This document shows positions 16,051 through 23,295 of a DNA stretch of 34,341 nucleotides, in pieces (the stretch's first letter is position 1; every line of letters begins with the position of its first letter). This DNA comes from Solirubrobacterales bacterium. Its GTDB lineage: Bacteria > Actinomycetota > Thermoleophilia > Solirubrobacterales > 70-9. Where the stretch lies: the NCBI GenBank assembly GCA_020438425.1, contig JAGQUQ010000018.1, forward strand, positions 1-34,341, in the 5' to 3' direction. The position numbers and the translations under genes were made by a program. The notes below the pieces were generated by a model, which was not told where the DNA came from, did not search any database, and saw only the letters and a program-made list of their open reading frames with translations.

Positions 16051-16712
16051 AGGACGGCGGCAGGAAGCCCTTCAACTACATGGCCGTGGTCGGCATCGTC
16101 TTCCTGATCGTGATCGGATTCGCGATCTTCAACATGCTGAAGACGACCGATTCCGGCATCGTGGGATTCGGTGAAGTAGACATCGGGGAGAAGGCCGAAC
16201 CATTTGCCGTGCCGGTCGCGACGTCGGATCTGCGGGGAGACGCAAACATCGATCCCGATCAGGCCTGCTCGGTTGAAGGCAGTGACGCGATCAGGATCTG
16301 CGACTTCTTCGGCCGCCCTTTCGTCGTTTCCTTCTGGTTCACCAAGGGGGCTTCTGGCTGCCTCGACCAGCAGGACGTCTTTGACGAGGTGGCGACCAGG
16401 TACAGGGGAAAGGCCGGGTTCCTCTCGGTCAACGTGCGCGACGACCGGGAAAAGGTCAGGGAAGAGATCGAAGACCGGGGCTGGAAGGTCGAGGTCGGCC
16501 ACGACGAGGACGGTGCGGTCTCCAACCTCTACAAGGTCGGTGGCTGCCCGACCATCCTCTTCTACGACCGGAACGCGGTCCTCACCGAGGCTCTGATCGA
16601 GCCCACCGACGCCGGGGAACTGGGGGCGCAGGTACGCTCCCTGATCAATGGCCAGTCGCAGGCAACGCAGCAGAAAGGCACGTCGGAGCCGAACACCGGC
16701 TCCACCGGCTGA
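16047..16712 (+). CDS. Membrane-anchored thioredoxin-fold protein without CxxC
   Basis: 221 residues from GTG 16047 (GTGA overlap with the RND gene). One membrane helix at about 10-30 anchors an extracytoplasmic TlpA/AhpC-like domain: FFGRPFVVSFWFTKGASGC, then FLSVNVRDD and the cis-Pro loop GGCPTILFYD. Where related proteins have CxxC after the first strand, this has AxxC, leaving one Cys there, plus others in ACSVEG, IRICD and GGCP. Disulfide reduction by the usual mechanism is therefore unlikely; a one-Cys or structural role is possible. The tail is Gln/Ser/Thr-rich. It overlaps the next gene by 65 bases. Confidence 0.8.
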   Translation: MKDGGRKPFNYMAVVGIVFLIVIGFAIFNMLKTTDSGIVGFGEVDIGEKAEPFAVPVATSDLRGDANIDPDQACSVEGSDAIRICDFFGRPFVVSFWFTKGASGCLDQQDVFDEVATRYRGKAGFLSVNVRDDREKVREEIEDRGWKVEVGHDEDGAVSNLYKVGGCPTILFYDRNAVLTEALIEPTDAGELGAQVRSLINGQSQATQQKGTSEPNTGSTG

Positions 16713-17187
16713 GGACGCCAGTCAGGACGCTCCGGAACCCGAAACGCTGGCGAGGACTACCGGGCGCAGGGAGCCAAGGACCAGATTCGGCCGGTGGGCG
16801 GACCGCCTTGAAGAGACCGTGGACGAGCGTCCGGCGGCGCCCTGGGGCAATTTCCCGATCGGGGCAGTCTCGGTCCTCGTCGGGCTCATCCTTGTCGTGA
16901 TTGGTCTGGTCAACGCCAATGCCGTCCAGCTTGTGATCGGCGTCGGTCTGGGCATGCTCGGCGGGCTCGAGCTCGCGATCAGGGAACACTTCACCGGCTT
17001 TCGCTCCCACACAACCCTCCTGGCCGGGTTCGTGTTTGTGGTCGCCGTCGGAGCCACGTTCTACGCCGCCCACTGGTTCCTCTGGCAGTCGCTCTTGCTC
17101 GGCGCGGCGCTCTTCGGGCTCTCCTTCTGGCTACTGAGGAAGAAGTTCGAAAAAGCCTCAGGTGGACTGACCTACAAACTCCGGTAG
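16648..17187 (+). CDS. Predicted four-helix membrane protein
   Basis: 179 residues. A strongly basic N-terminus (RRQRSRKARRSR) and a Pro/Glu-rich linker lead to four hydrophobic helices between about residues 68 and 168, ending in a basic cytoplasmic tail. No family recognised. From ATG 16648 the gene overlaps the thioredoxin-like gene by 65 bases in another frame, longer than other overlaps here. A GTG near 16819 would remove the overlap and keep the helices, so the start is uncertain. Its stop codon lies within a 13-bp terminator-like hairpin. Likely the last gene of the lipid transport operon. Confidence 0.65.
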   Translation: MASRRQRSRKARRSRTPAPPAEDASQDAPEPETLARTTGRREPRTRFGRWADRLEETVDERPAAPWGNFPIGAVSVLVGLILVVIGLVNANAVQLVIGVGLGMLGGLELAIREHFTGFRSHTTLLAGFVFVVAVGATFYAAHWFLWQSLLLGAALFGLSFWLLRKKFEKASGGLTYKLR

Positions 17188-17199
17188 GAGTTTGTAGGT
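17170..17199. terminator. Perfect 13-bp hairpin at the operon end
   Basis: ACCTACAAACTCC, loop GGTA, then the exact reverse complement. The left arm encodes the last residues and the stop codon (TAG, 17185-17187) of the membrane protein gene. No T run follows. It ends the plus-strand operon facing the convergent mIHF-like gene. Confidence 0.6.
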
Positions 17200-17292
17200 C
17201 TTGACTGCAGTCGGCCCGGTCTTCGCCGGGCCTCCAAATCAAACCCGTCCCCTCCTCTCACATTCACCGATGGAAGGAGGGGACTCCGGTTC
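17200..17292. repeat. Dispersed 3'-end element, copy A
   Basis: Begins CTTGACTGCAGTCGG, followed by a GC hairpin (17213-17219 with 17226-17232, 7 bp, 6-base loop) and a C-rich strand GTCCCCTCCT (17247-17256) pairing with AGGAGGGGAC (17275-17284). The same order (CTT-ACTGCA, 7-bp GC hairpin, AACCCG-C-rich strand, ATTC, closing strand) is found at 28344-28435. The GC stems differ between copies but remain paired. Confidence 0.55.
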
Positions 17293-17301
17293 GTGGCGAC
17301 C

Positions 17302-17640
17302 TCAGTGTGGGCGCAGCTGGCTGACGAGCAACATTCGCTGGCGCTCGGTCAGGGTGTCAAGCCTTTTGTTCTCGCTCAGACCGACGGAGGCAAGCAGCTT
17401 CCGGGTCCGGGTCCGGCCCCAGCGGGACTGGGAGCGAAGCAGCTCCGAGAGAGTCATGCTCTCGGTCTGCCAGGGGCAATCGGTGATGACTTTGGTGATC
17501 GGTGTTTCACCGCTGGCGATCGACCGTTTCAAAGCGGCGCGGGCAAGACGCACCCGGTTCGCGCGTTCAAGAGCCTGCAGATGCTGTGGCACAGGACTGC
17601 TGGCAATCGAATTCGAATCGGCGGTGGCGGCAACTTCCAC
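17302..17640 (-). CDS. Actinobacterial integration host factor-like protein
   Basis: 112 residues from GTG 17640, which GGAGG precedes by 7 bases; the TTG at 17646 would sit on top of that site. The core is a long basic helix (HLQALERANRVRLARAALKRSI), then SGETPITKVI, LSELLRSQ, and a helix-two-turn-helix (WGRTRTRKLLASVGLSENKRLDTL) ending ERQRMLLVSQL, the order found in mycobacterial/Streptomyces mIHF (about 105 residues). mIHF is a nucleoid DNA-binding protein. The usual GVGK turn of the DNA-binding motif is replaced by WGRT, so this is a divergent paralogue. It lies alone between two plus-strand operons. Confidence 0.75.
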   Translation of the reverse strand: MEVAATADSNSIASSPVPQHLQALERANRVRLARAALKRSIASGETPITKVITDCPWQTESMTLSELLRSQSRWGRTRTRKLLASVGLSENKRLDTLTERQRMLLVSQLRPH

Positions 17641-17772
17641 GGGCAATCCTCCCTTCGGGGAATCGTTCTCTTGACTGGATGGCAGGGGGCATCAAGCCCG
17701 GGATCCTCTTTCCCGGAAGGCTCTTCTCCCCCGCTTGGGCCGGGCTTTCCGTCCGACTCAGGCGATAAAGGC

Positions 17773-17814
17773 AAGATAGTGAAGTTGCCCGATTCGGGCA
17801 ATGCCGATTTCGGC
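17773..17814 (-). promoter_or_regulatory. mIHF-like promoter with adjacent palindromes
   Basis: Minus strand: TTGCCC (-35, plus-strand 17796-17801), 17 bases, TATCTT (-10, 17773-17778), giving a leader of about 125 bases before GTG 17640. TTGCCCGATTCGGGCAA (17785-17801), an 8-1-8 palindrome, covers the -35. GCCGATTTCGGC (17803-17814) lies just upstream with a similar core. An A-rich stretch (17829-17841 region) further upstream could be an UP element. Confidence 0.5.
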
Positions 17815-17906
17815 CAACTTTCGCTAAGAGCAGGTTTTTTCTTTTTGCCGGCCGACCGGTCGCCCGGGGAACCGGGGCCGGCCGGCGGGAGTGGGCGAAC
17901 CCGGAA

Positions 17907-17936
17907 TTGACGGTCGTCATATGCCCCTGTTAGGGT
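17907..17936 (+). promoter_or_regulatory. Promoter of the Liv-type operon
   Basis: TTGACG (17907-17912), 18 bases, TAGGGT (17931-17936); alternatively TTAGGG with 17 bases. This gives a leader of about 75 bases before TTG 18020. It is one of the few -35/-10 pairs in the window that match the vegetative sigma factor consensus well. Confidence 0.6.
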
Positions 17937-18019
17937 TGCGCCGAATACCACGAGGTGTTCGGCCGGAGAGAGGGTTGGGGCCTCGAAGCGCGGGGAGAAA
18001 ACCGACCAAAGGAGCAGTC

Positions 18020-19285
18020 TTGTCCCATCGAAGAAGTGGCCTTCTGGCTACCGGAGTTGCCCTTGTAGCGTTGACCTTCGGCCTGGCTGCCTGCGGCGGC
18101 TCGGACGATGACGGAAGCTCCGGCTCGGGTTCCGGATCAGGTGGCGAAGAGGTCTCGATCTACTCGAGCTTTCCCCTCCAGGGTGCTTCGCGCCCGACCG
18201 GCATCTCCCTTCAGAACGGCATCGAACTTGCCCTCGAGCAGGCCGGATACAAGGCCGGTGGCGTGAAGATCAATTTCGAGCCGATGGATGACTCGACCGC
18301 GCAGGCCGGCGAGTGGACCCCGGAAGCTGAATCGGCCAACGCGAAGAAGGCAGTTCAGGACGATTCCGCCGTCGCCTACCTCGGTACCTACAACTCGGGT
18401 GCCGCCGCAATCTCGATCCCGATCCTCAACGAGGCCGGTCTGGCGATGCTCTCGCCCGGCAACACGGCGGTCGGACTCACTTCCGATGCCCCCGGCGCCG
18501 ACACCGGAATCGGCGAACCGGACATCTACTACCCGACCGGCGAGCGGAACTACGCCCGGATCGTGCCCAAGGACACCGTTCAGGGTGCCGCCCTGGCCGG
18601 CGTGATGGACGAAGACGGCTGCACCAAGGTCGGCGTCCTGAATGACAACGAAGTGTTCGGCAAGGGTCTGGCAGCGAACGTGATCGACGCCGGCTCGCAG
18701 TACGACTACGAGTTCGTCGATGGCGGTGCCGTTGACACCAAGGCCGCGAACTTCCGCGCCACCGCGGATGATTTCGCCAGCCAGGGCGTCGACTGCTTCA
18801 TCTTCGGCGGCATCACGGCCTCGAACGCGGTCCAGCTCTACAAGGACATGGCGGCAGCGATGCCGGACGCGAAGCTCTACGGCCCGGACGGCGTTGCCGA
18901 CACCGACTTCGCCGGCGGTCTGCCGGATGACGTCGCGGCCCGCACCAAGGTCACCGTGGCCACCCTGTCCGAGGAGGACTATGGCAAGGAAGGCGCCAAG
19001 TTCTTCGAGGATTACCAGGCCAAGTACGGCGATCCCGGCCCCTACTCGATCTACGGGTACGAGGCCGGCAAGCTGATTCTCGACGTGCTCGAGCGGGCGG
19101 AAGATCCGACCGATCGGGCCGCCGTCCTGAAGGCACTGTTCGAGACCAAGAACCGGGACTCGATCCTCGGGAACTACTCGATCAACGAGGACGGGGACAC
19201 AACCCTGACCGACTACGGCGTCTACAACATCAAGAACGGGGATCTCGAGTTCAACGAGAAGATCTCCGCCAAGCCGGGCACCTGA
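18020..19285 (+). CDS. livK: Branched-chain amino acid-type ABC substrate-binding lipoprotein
   Basis: 421 residues from TTG 18020, with AAAGGAG 5 bases upstream; the frame is open further upstream, but the signal peptide starts here. Signal helix followed by lipobox LAAC and a Gly/Ser/Asp linker, then a type I periplasmic-binding fold: EVSIYSSFPLQGASRPTG, YLGTYNSGAAAISIPILNEAGLAMLSP, KVGVLNDNEVFGKGL and IYGYEAGKLILDVL. Family members bind leucine/isoleucine/valine or related amides outside the membrane. It heads a complete Liv operon. The real ligand cannot be told from sequence. Confidence 0.93.
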   Translation: MSHRRSGLLATGVALVALTFGLAACGGSDDDGSSGSGSGSGGEEVSIYSSFPLQGASRPTGISLQNGIELALEQAGYKAGGVKINFEPMDDSTAQAGEWTPEAESANAKKAVQDDSAVAYLGTYNSGAAAISIPILNEAGLAMLSPGNTAVGLTSDAPGADTGIGEPDIYYPTGERNYARIVPKDTVQGAALAGVMDEDGCTKVGVLNDNEVFGKGLAANVIDAGSQYDYEFVDGGAVDTKAANFRATADDFASQGVDCFIFGGITASNAVQLYKDMAAAMPDAKLYGPDGVADTDFAGGLPDDVAARTKVTVATLSEEDYGKEGAKFFEDYQAKYGDPGPYSIYGYEAGKLILDVLERAEDPTDRAAVLKALFETKNRDSILGNYSINEDGDTTLTDYGVYNIKNGDLEFNEKISAKPGT

Positions 19286-19318
19286 GCCCTGCTCCCTGAA
19301 GCAGTAGAAGCCCGACTG

Positions 19319-19355
19319 GCGAGCCTGCGAGCGAAGTTTCCGCTCGCAGGCTCGC
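19319..19355. other. Strong hairpin between binding protein and permease genes
   Basis: A perfect 15-bp inverted repeat (19319-19333 with 19341-19355) around the loop AAGTTTC. Hairpins here in ABC operons often stabilise the binding-protein mRNA or attenuate readthrough so that the binding protein is made in excess. No T run follows, so partial readthrough is plausible. Confidence 0.6.
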
Positions 19356-19393
19356 GGTTCGGCACCTTTGCGCTGATCGCGCTTCTGGCCGCC

Positions 19394-20356
19394 ATGCCGG
19401 TGGCCTTCGCGATTCATGACCTGACCGCCGACGGCAGTCTCACCAGGATCGGCAACAACCTCGTGGACGGGGTTTCGAACGGAGCCATCTGGGCCCTGGT
19501 CGCGCTCGGCTACACAATGGTTTACGGAATCGTCGAACTGATCAACTTCGCCCACGGCGAGGTCTTCATGATCGGTTCCTTCATCGCCTTCGCCGCCTTC
19601 GGCTGGTTCGGGATGGACCTGAACACGGCGATCCCGCTGCTGATCCTCGGCCTGCTGCTCTGCCTGCTGATCAGCGCGATCGCCAGCGGCACCCTCAACG
19701 CGATGATCGAACGGGTGGGCTACCGGCCCTTGCGTGACGCACCGAAGCTGGCCCCGCTGATCACCGCGGTCGGCTTCTCTTTCATCCTGCAGAACGTCGG
19801 TGTGCTCTGGCTGGGCGGCTCGCAGGTCAGCGTGCCCGACCTGATCGGCTCACAGGATGTGCTTTTCCAGATCAGCGGAGTCGAAGTGACCAACGGGGAT
19901 GCGCTGGCCATTCTGACCACAGTACCCCTGGTCCTTGCCCTGACCTTCTTCATCGACCGGGCCCGGCTCGGCAAGGCGATGCGGGCCACCGCGCAGGATC
20001 CGGACGCCGCCCGCCTGATGGGCATCGACGTCGACAAAACGATCTCCGCCACCTTCCTGATCGGCGGCCTGCTGGCCGGCGCGGCCGGTCTCATCTACGC
20101 GCTCTACCAGACCACGATCTGGTTCCACCAGGGCTTCGAGGCCGGGCTGATCGCCTTCACCGCGGCCGTCATGGGCGGCATCGGAAACCTGCGTGGCGCC
20201 GTGATCGGAGGCATTCTGATCGGGGTGATCCAGCAGATCTCCGACAACCGGATCGGTCCCGAGTGGACCCCGGTGATCGTGTTCGCCTTCCTCGTCCTGG
20301 TCATGGTGGTGCGGCCGCGCGGTCTGATCGGAGAAGAGACAAGGCAGGCCGGATGA
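19394..20356 (+). CDS. livH: LivH-type branched-chain amino acid ABC permease
   Basis: 320 residues from ATG 19394. Hallmarks: GAIWALVALGYTMVYGIVELINFAHGEVFMIGSF, the EAA-like ARLMGIDVDKTISATFLIGGLLAGAAG and the C-terminal VMGGIGNLRGAVIGGILIGV. About eight membrane helices. The ATG lies inside a hydrophobic run: the open frame upstream (from 19286) encodes a basic stretch and FALIALLAA just before it, so translation may begin further upstream at a non-standard codon such as CTG. No ATG, GTG or TTG occurs in that upstream frame. The LivM start overlaps the stop (ATGA). Confidence 0.92.
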   Translation: MPVAFAIHDLTADGSLTRIGNNLVDGVSNGAIWALVALGYTMVYGIVELINFAHGEVFMIGSFIAFAAFGWFGMDLNTAIPLLILGLLLCLLISAIASGTLNAMIERVGYRPLRDAPKLAPLITAVGFSFILQNVGVLWLGGSQVSVPDLIGSQDVLFQISGVEVTNGDALAILTTVPLVLALTFFIDRARLGKAMRATAQDPDAARLMGIDVDKTISATFLIGGLLAGAAGLIYALYQTTIWFHQGFEAGLIAFTAAVMGGIGNLRGAVIGGILIGVIQQISDNRIGPEWTPVIVFAFLVLVMVVRPRGLIGEETRQAG

Positions 20357-21573
20357 GCGCAGCCCTGGGGAAGATCAAGGGGTTCGACCAGCGTTTCCTG
20401 GTCATCGCGGCGATCCTCTTCGCGATTCTCCTGCCGTTCTTCTTCGACCGGGGCTCTTCTTTCATGGACGATGCCGTCCTCGCCCTGGCCTATGTGGTGA
20501 TGGCCCTCGGCCTGAACGTGATCGTCGGTTTCGCCGGGCTGCTCGATCTCGGCTATGTGGCCTTCTTCGCGATCGGCGCCTACACGATGGGCTGGCTCGG
20601 TTCAACCTTCTACTCGCAGGCCAATGGCGGCGAGGGGGTCCACCTGCTGGTCACCGGGGCGGCCGCCAACCTGCCCGGCATTCACGTCAACTTCCTGCTG
20701 GTCCTGGTCGGCGCGATAATCCTGACCACGATCGCCGGGGTGATCATCGGCCTGCCGACGCTCCGGCTGCGGGGCGACTACATCGCGATCGTCACCCTCG
20801 CCTTCGGCGAGATCATCGGCCAGGTCGCCGCCAACGGCGACCAGGTCAGGATCGGCGGCATCTGGGACAAGACCCTCGGAGCTCTGCCCCTGATCCCCGA
20901 CCTCGGGTCCGAAGCAACCCTGACCAGGGGAAAGCTCGGGATCAGCCCGGTCGACAAGATCGACCTGCCCTTCGTTGATCCGTTCACCTCGCTGGACATC
21001 AGGTCTTGGTACTTCGTCGCGCTCGGGCTGGTGCTGATCGTGCTGTTCGTCAACGTCCGGCTGCGCGACTCGCGCCTCGGCCGGGCCTGGGTCGCCCTGC
21101 GCGAGGACGAGGTGGCGGCGATCAGCATGGGCATCCCGACCGTCAAGACCAAGCTGATGGCCTACGGCACCGGCGCCGCGCTCGGCGGCATGTCGGGCGC
21201 CTTCCTCGGCTCCTACCTGAACACGGTCAACGCGTCGCAGTTCGAGTTCATCTTCTCGATCTTCATCCTCGCGATGGTGATCCTCGGCGGGCTGGGCTCG
21301 GTCTGGGGAGTGGTGATCGGCGCGATCCTGCTCTCCTTCGTCAACAGCTGGCTGATCCCCGATGTACTCAACGGCCTGCCGGGCCAACTCGGTCTCGACT
21401 TCGACCTGACCCAGGTCAGTTTCGCGATCTTCGGCTTCATCCTGGTGATCGTGATGATCCTGCGGCCGGAAGGTCTGATCCCGGAGCGATCCCGAAAACA
21501 GGAGATGCACGGGATCGGGACCGGCGACCGGGCCGGGGCCGGCAGCGACGTCGAGCTGGGGGAGGCCCGATGA
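20353..21573 (+). CDS. livM: LivM-type branched-chain amino acid ABC permease
   Basis: 406 residues from ATG 20353, chosen for its ATGA overlap with livH. Eight to ten membrane helices with family motifs ALGLNVIVGFAGLLDLGYVAFFAIGAYT, TLRLRGDYIAIVTLAFGEI, the coupling segment RAWVALREDEVAAISMGI and AILGGLGSVWG-type region near residue 310. An extracytoplasmic insert at about residues 165-215 is longer than in E. coli LivM. The Gly/Asp/Arg-rich C-terminal tail is cytoplasmic. LivG starts in its stop codon. Forms the channel with LivH. Confidence 0.94.
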   Translation: MSAALGKIKGFDQRFLVIAAILFAILLPFFFDRGSSFMDDAVLALAYVVMALGLNVIVGFAGLLDLGYVAFFAIGAYTMGWLGSTFYSQANGGEGVHLLVTGAAANLPGIHVNFLLVLVGAIILTTIAGVIIGLPTLRLRGDYIAIVTLAFGEIIGQVAANGDQVRIGGIWDKTLGALPLIPDLGSEATLTRGKLGISPVDKIDLPFVDPFTSLDIRSWYFVALGLVLIVLFVNVRLRDSRLGRAWVALREDEVAAISMGIPTVKTKLMAYGTGAALGGMSGAFLGSYLNTVNASQFEFIFSIFILAMVILGGLGSVWGVVIGAILLSFVNSWLIPDVLNGLPGQLGLDFDLTQVSFAIFGFILVIVMILRPEGLIPERSRKQEMHGIGTGDRAGAGSDVELGEAR

Positions 21574-22346
21574 GCGACGCGCCGATCCGGGCCGAGAAGG
21601 TGACCAAGGTCTTCGGCGGGCTGACCGCCGTGGACGGCGTGGACCTCGAACTGCGCCGCGGCGAAGTGGCGGCCGTGATCGGTCCGAACGGGGCGGGCAA
21701 GACCACGCTCTTCAACATGCTGACCGGTCTCTACCGGCCGACCTCGGGCCGGATCAGGCTGGGCGAGCGGGACATCACCCGGGCCCGGCCGGACCAGATC
21801 ACGGCGCTCGGCGTCGCTCGCACCTTCCAGAACATCCGGCTCTTCCCGACCATGACCGCCAGGCAGAACGTGATGATCGGCCGCCACAGCCGGATGAAAG
21901 CCGGAGTCTTCGGCTCGATCTTCCGGCCGCCCTGGGTCAACCGCGAAGAGCGGGAGGCCGAGGAACGGGCCGGGGAGGAACTGAAGTTCGTCGGACTGAA
22001 AGCGGACCTGCTGGACCGGACCACCGCCTCGCTTTCCTACGGCGACCAGCGACGGGTCGAGATCGCCCGGGCGCTCGCCTCCGACCCCCACGTCCTGCTG
22101 CTGGACGAACCCACCGCCGGCATGGACCCGCGCGAATCCGCCGAACTGGCCGGGTTCGTTCTCAAGGTGCGCGACGAACGCAAGCTCAGCATCCTGCTGA
22201 TCGAGCACGACATGAAGGTCGTGATGGGGATCTCGGATCGCGTCACCGTGCTCGACCACGGCGAGCTGATCGCCGAAGGAGATCCGGCCGCCGTTCGCCA
22301 GGATCCCAAGGTGATCGAGGCCTACCTCGGCAGGAGCGCCGCCTGA
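21570..22346 (+). CDS. livG: LivG-type ABC ATPase
   Basis: 258 residues from ATG 21570, which overlaps livM by 4 bases. Walker A GPNGAGKTT at about 38-46, GVARTFQNIRLFPTMT Q-loop, LSYGDQRRVEIARAL signature, VLLLDEPTAGMDP Walker B and the switch His in LLIEHDMKVVMGI. The LSYG signature and FQNIRLF are typical of LivG rather than LivF. Provides energy on the cytoplasmic side together with LivF. Confidence 0.95.
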   Translation: MSDAPIRAEKVTKVFGGLTAVDGVDLELRRGEVAAVIGPNGAGKTTLFNMLTGLYRPTSGRIRLGERDITRARPDQITALGVARTFQNIRLFPTMTARQNVMIGRHSRMKAGVFGSIFRPPWVNREEREAEERAGEELKFVGLKADLLDRTTASLSYGDQRRVEIARALASDPHVLLLDEPTAGMDPRESAELAGFVLKVRDERKLSILLIEHDMKVVMGISDRVTVLDHGELIAEGDPAAVRQDPKVIEAYLGRSAA

Positions 22347-23050
22347 TGGCACTGCTCGAGGTCGAAGACATCCGCGCTTCCTACGGCCTGATCGAGGCTC
22401 TCCACGGGGTGTCGCTGGAAGTGGAGGCCGGAGAAGTGGTGACCATGATCGGGTCCAACGGGGCCGGCAAGTCGACCGTGCTCAGGTCGATTTCCGGCCT
22501 GACCCCGGCCCGCCAGGGGGCGATCAGGTTCGACGGCGAGGAGATCACGCACCTGACCCCGATGGAGATCGTCGGTCGCGGCATCTCCCACGTGCCGGAA
22601 GGCCGGCGCTGTTTTCCGCGGATGACCGTGCGGGAGAACCTCGAGCTCGGTGCCTTCCTGCGCCGGGACGACTCCTCGGCGGAGATGGATCATGTCTTCG
22701 ACCTTTTCCCGAGGCTTGCCGAACGGCAGTCCCAGGCCGCCGGAACGATGTCCGGCGGCGAACAGCAGATGCTGGCGATCGGCCGGGCGATGATGGCCAG
22801 GCCGCGGCTGCTCCTGATGGACGAGCCGTCGATGGGGATCGCCCCGATCCTGGTCGAACGGATCTACGAGACGATCGAGCAGATCAGCCAGGAAGGAACG
22901 ACCATCCTGCTGGTCGAGCAGAACGCGCATTACGGTCTCGGCGTCGCCGCGCGGGGCTACGTGATCGAAACCGGCCGGATCATCCTCTCCGGCGAGGCCG
23001 CCACGATCGGTGAGGACCCCAAGGTCAGAGAGGCGTATCTCGGAGCATGA
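22346..23050 (+). CDS. livF: LivF-type ABC ATPase
   Basis: 234 residues, ATG 22346 within the livG stop (TGATG). Walker A GSNGAGKST, the LivF-specific GISHVPEGRRCFPRMTVRENL, signature MSGGEQQMLAIGRAMMARP, Walker B LLLMDEPSMGIAP and the short C-terminus of the family. Forms the ATPase pair with LivG. Its last codons overlap the following small membrane protein gene by 4 bases (ATGA), so that gene belongs to the operon. Confidence 0.95.
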   Translation: MALLEVEDIRASYGLIEALHGVSLEVEAGEVVTMIGSNGAGKSTVLRSISGLTPARQGAIRFDGEEITHLTPMEIVGRGISHVPEGRRCFPRMTVRENLELGAFLRRDDSSAEMDHVFDLFPRLAERQSQAAGTMSGGEQQMLAIGRAMMARPRLLLMDEPSMGIAPILVERIYETIEQISQEGTTILLVEQNAHYGLGVAARGYVIETGRIILSGEAATIGEDPKVREAYLGA

Positions 23051-23295
23051 GTCTCGCCATCCCGATAGCCCTGCTCGGCGTCAAGGCCCTCTGGCTCACC
23101 TACATCTGGCTGGGCTCGGCGATCCTCGCCAGCTGGCTTTCCAAACGCAAGGGCTACGGCGAGAAGCCGGGCCTGGCCTCCGGCCTGCTGCTCACCGCCC
23201 TCGGGGTCATCGTCTGGCTGATCGTCCCGGCCAAAAAGGAATCGGCCTGGAAGCGCGAAGGAATTTTCCCCCGCCGCAAACGCGCTACTCGGTGA
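23047..23295 (+). CDS. Small two-helix membrane protein coupled to the Liv operon
   Basis: 82 residues, ATG 23047 overlapping the livF stop. Two hydrophobic helices (about 4-27 and 43-62) are joined by a basic loop (KRKGYGEK), with a very basic C-terminus (KREGIFPRRKR). No family recognised. The 4-base overlap and membrane topology suggest a real gene translated with the transporter. Its 3' end overlaps the end of the convergent synthase gene by 11 bases. Confidence 0.65.
   Translation: MSLAIPIALLGVKALWLTYIWLGSAILASWLSKRKGYGEKPGLASGLLLTALGVIVWLIVPAKKESAWKREGIFPRRKRATR

Larger units (their letters stand above)
17641..18019. other. Intergenic region between mIHF-like and LivK-like genes
   Basis: 379 bases without a convincing gene. 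It holds the leader and promoter of the mIHF-like gene on the minus strand, GC palindromic sequence around 17850-17890, and the promoter and leader of the Liv operon on the plus strand. Open frames crossing it have no recognisable protein character. Confidence 0.6.

Noticed and set aside
17230..17290. 6C RNA-like C-rich loops
   Set aside because: The C runs lie mainly in stem strands, not in two hairpin loops of six or more C, so the motif does not fit.
17201..17910. Plus-strand frames across the mIHF-like gene and its promoter
   Set aside because: They cross a 3' hairpin region and a promoter and show no protein character; the minus strand has the mIHF motifs.
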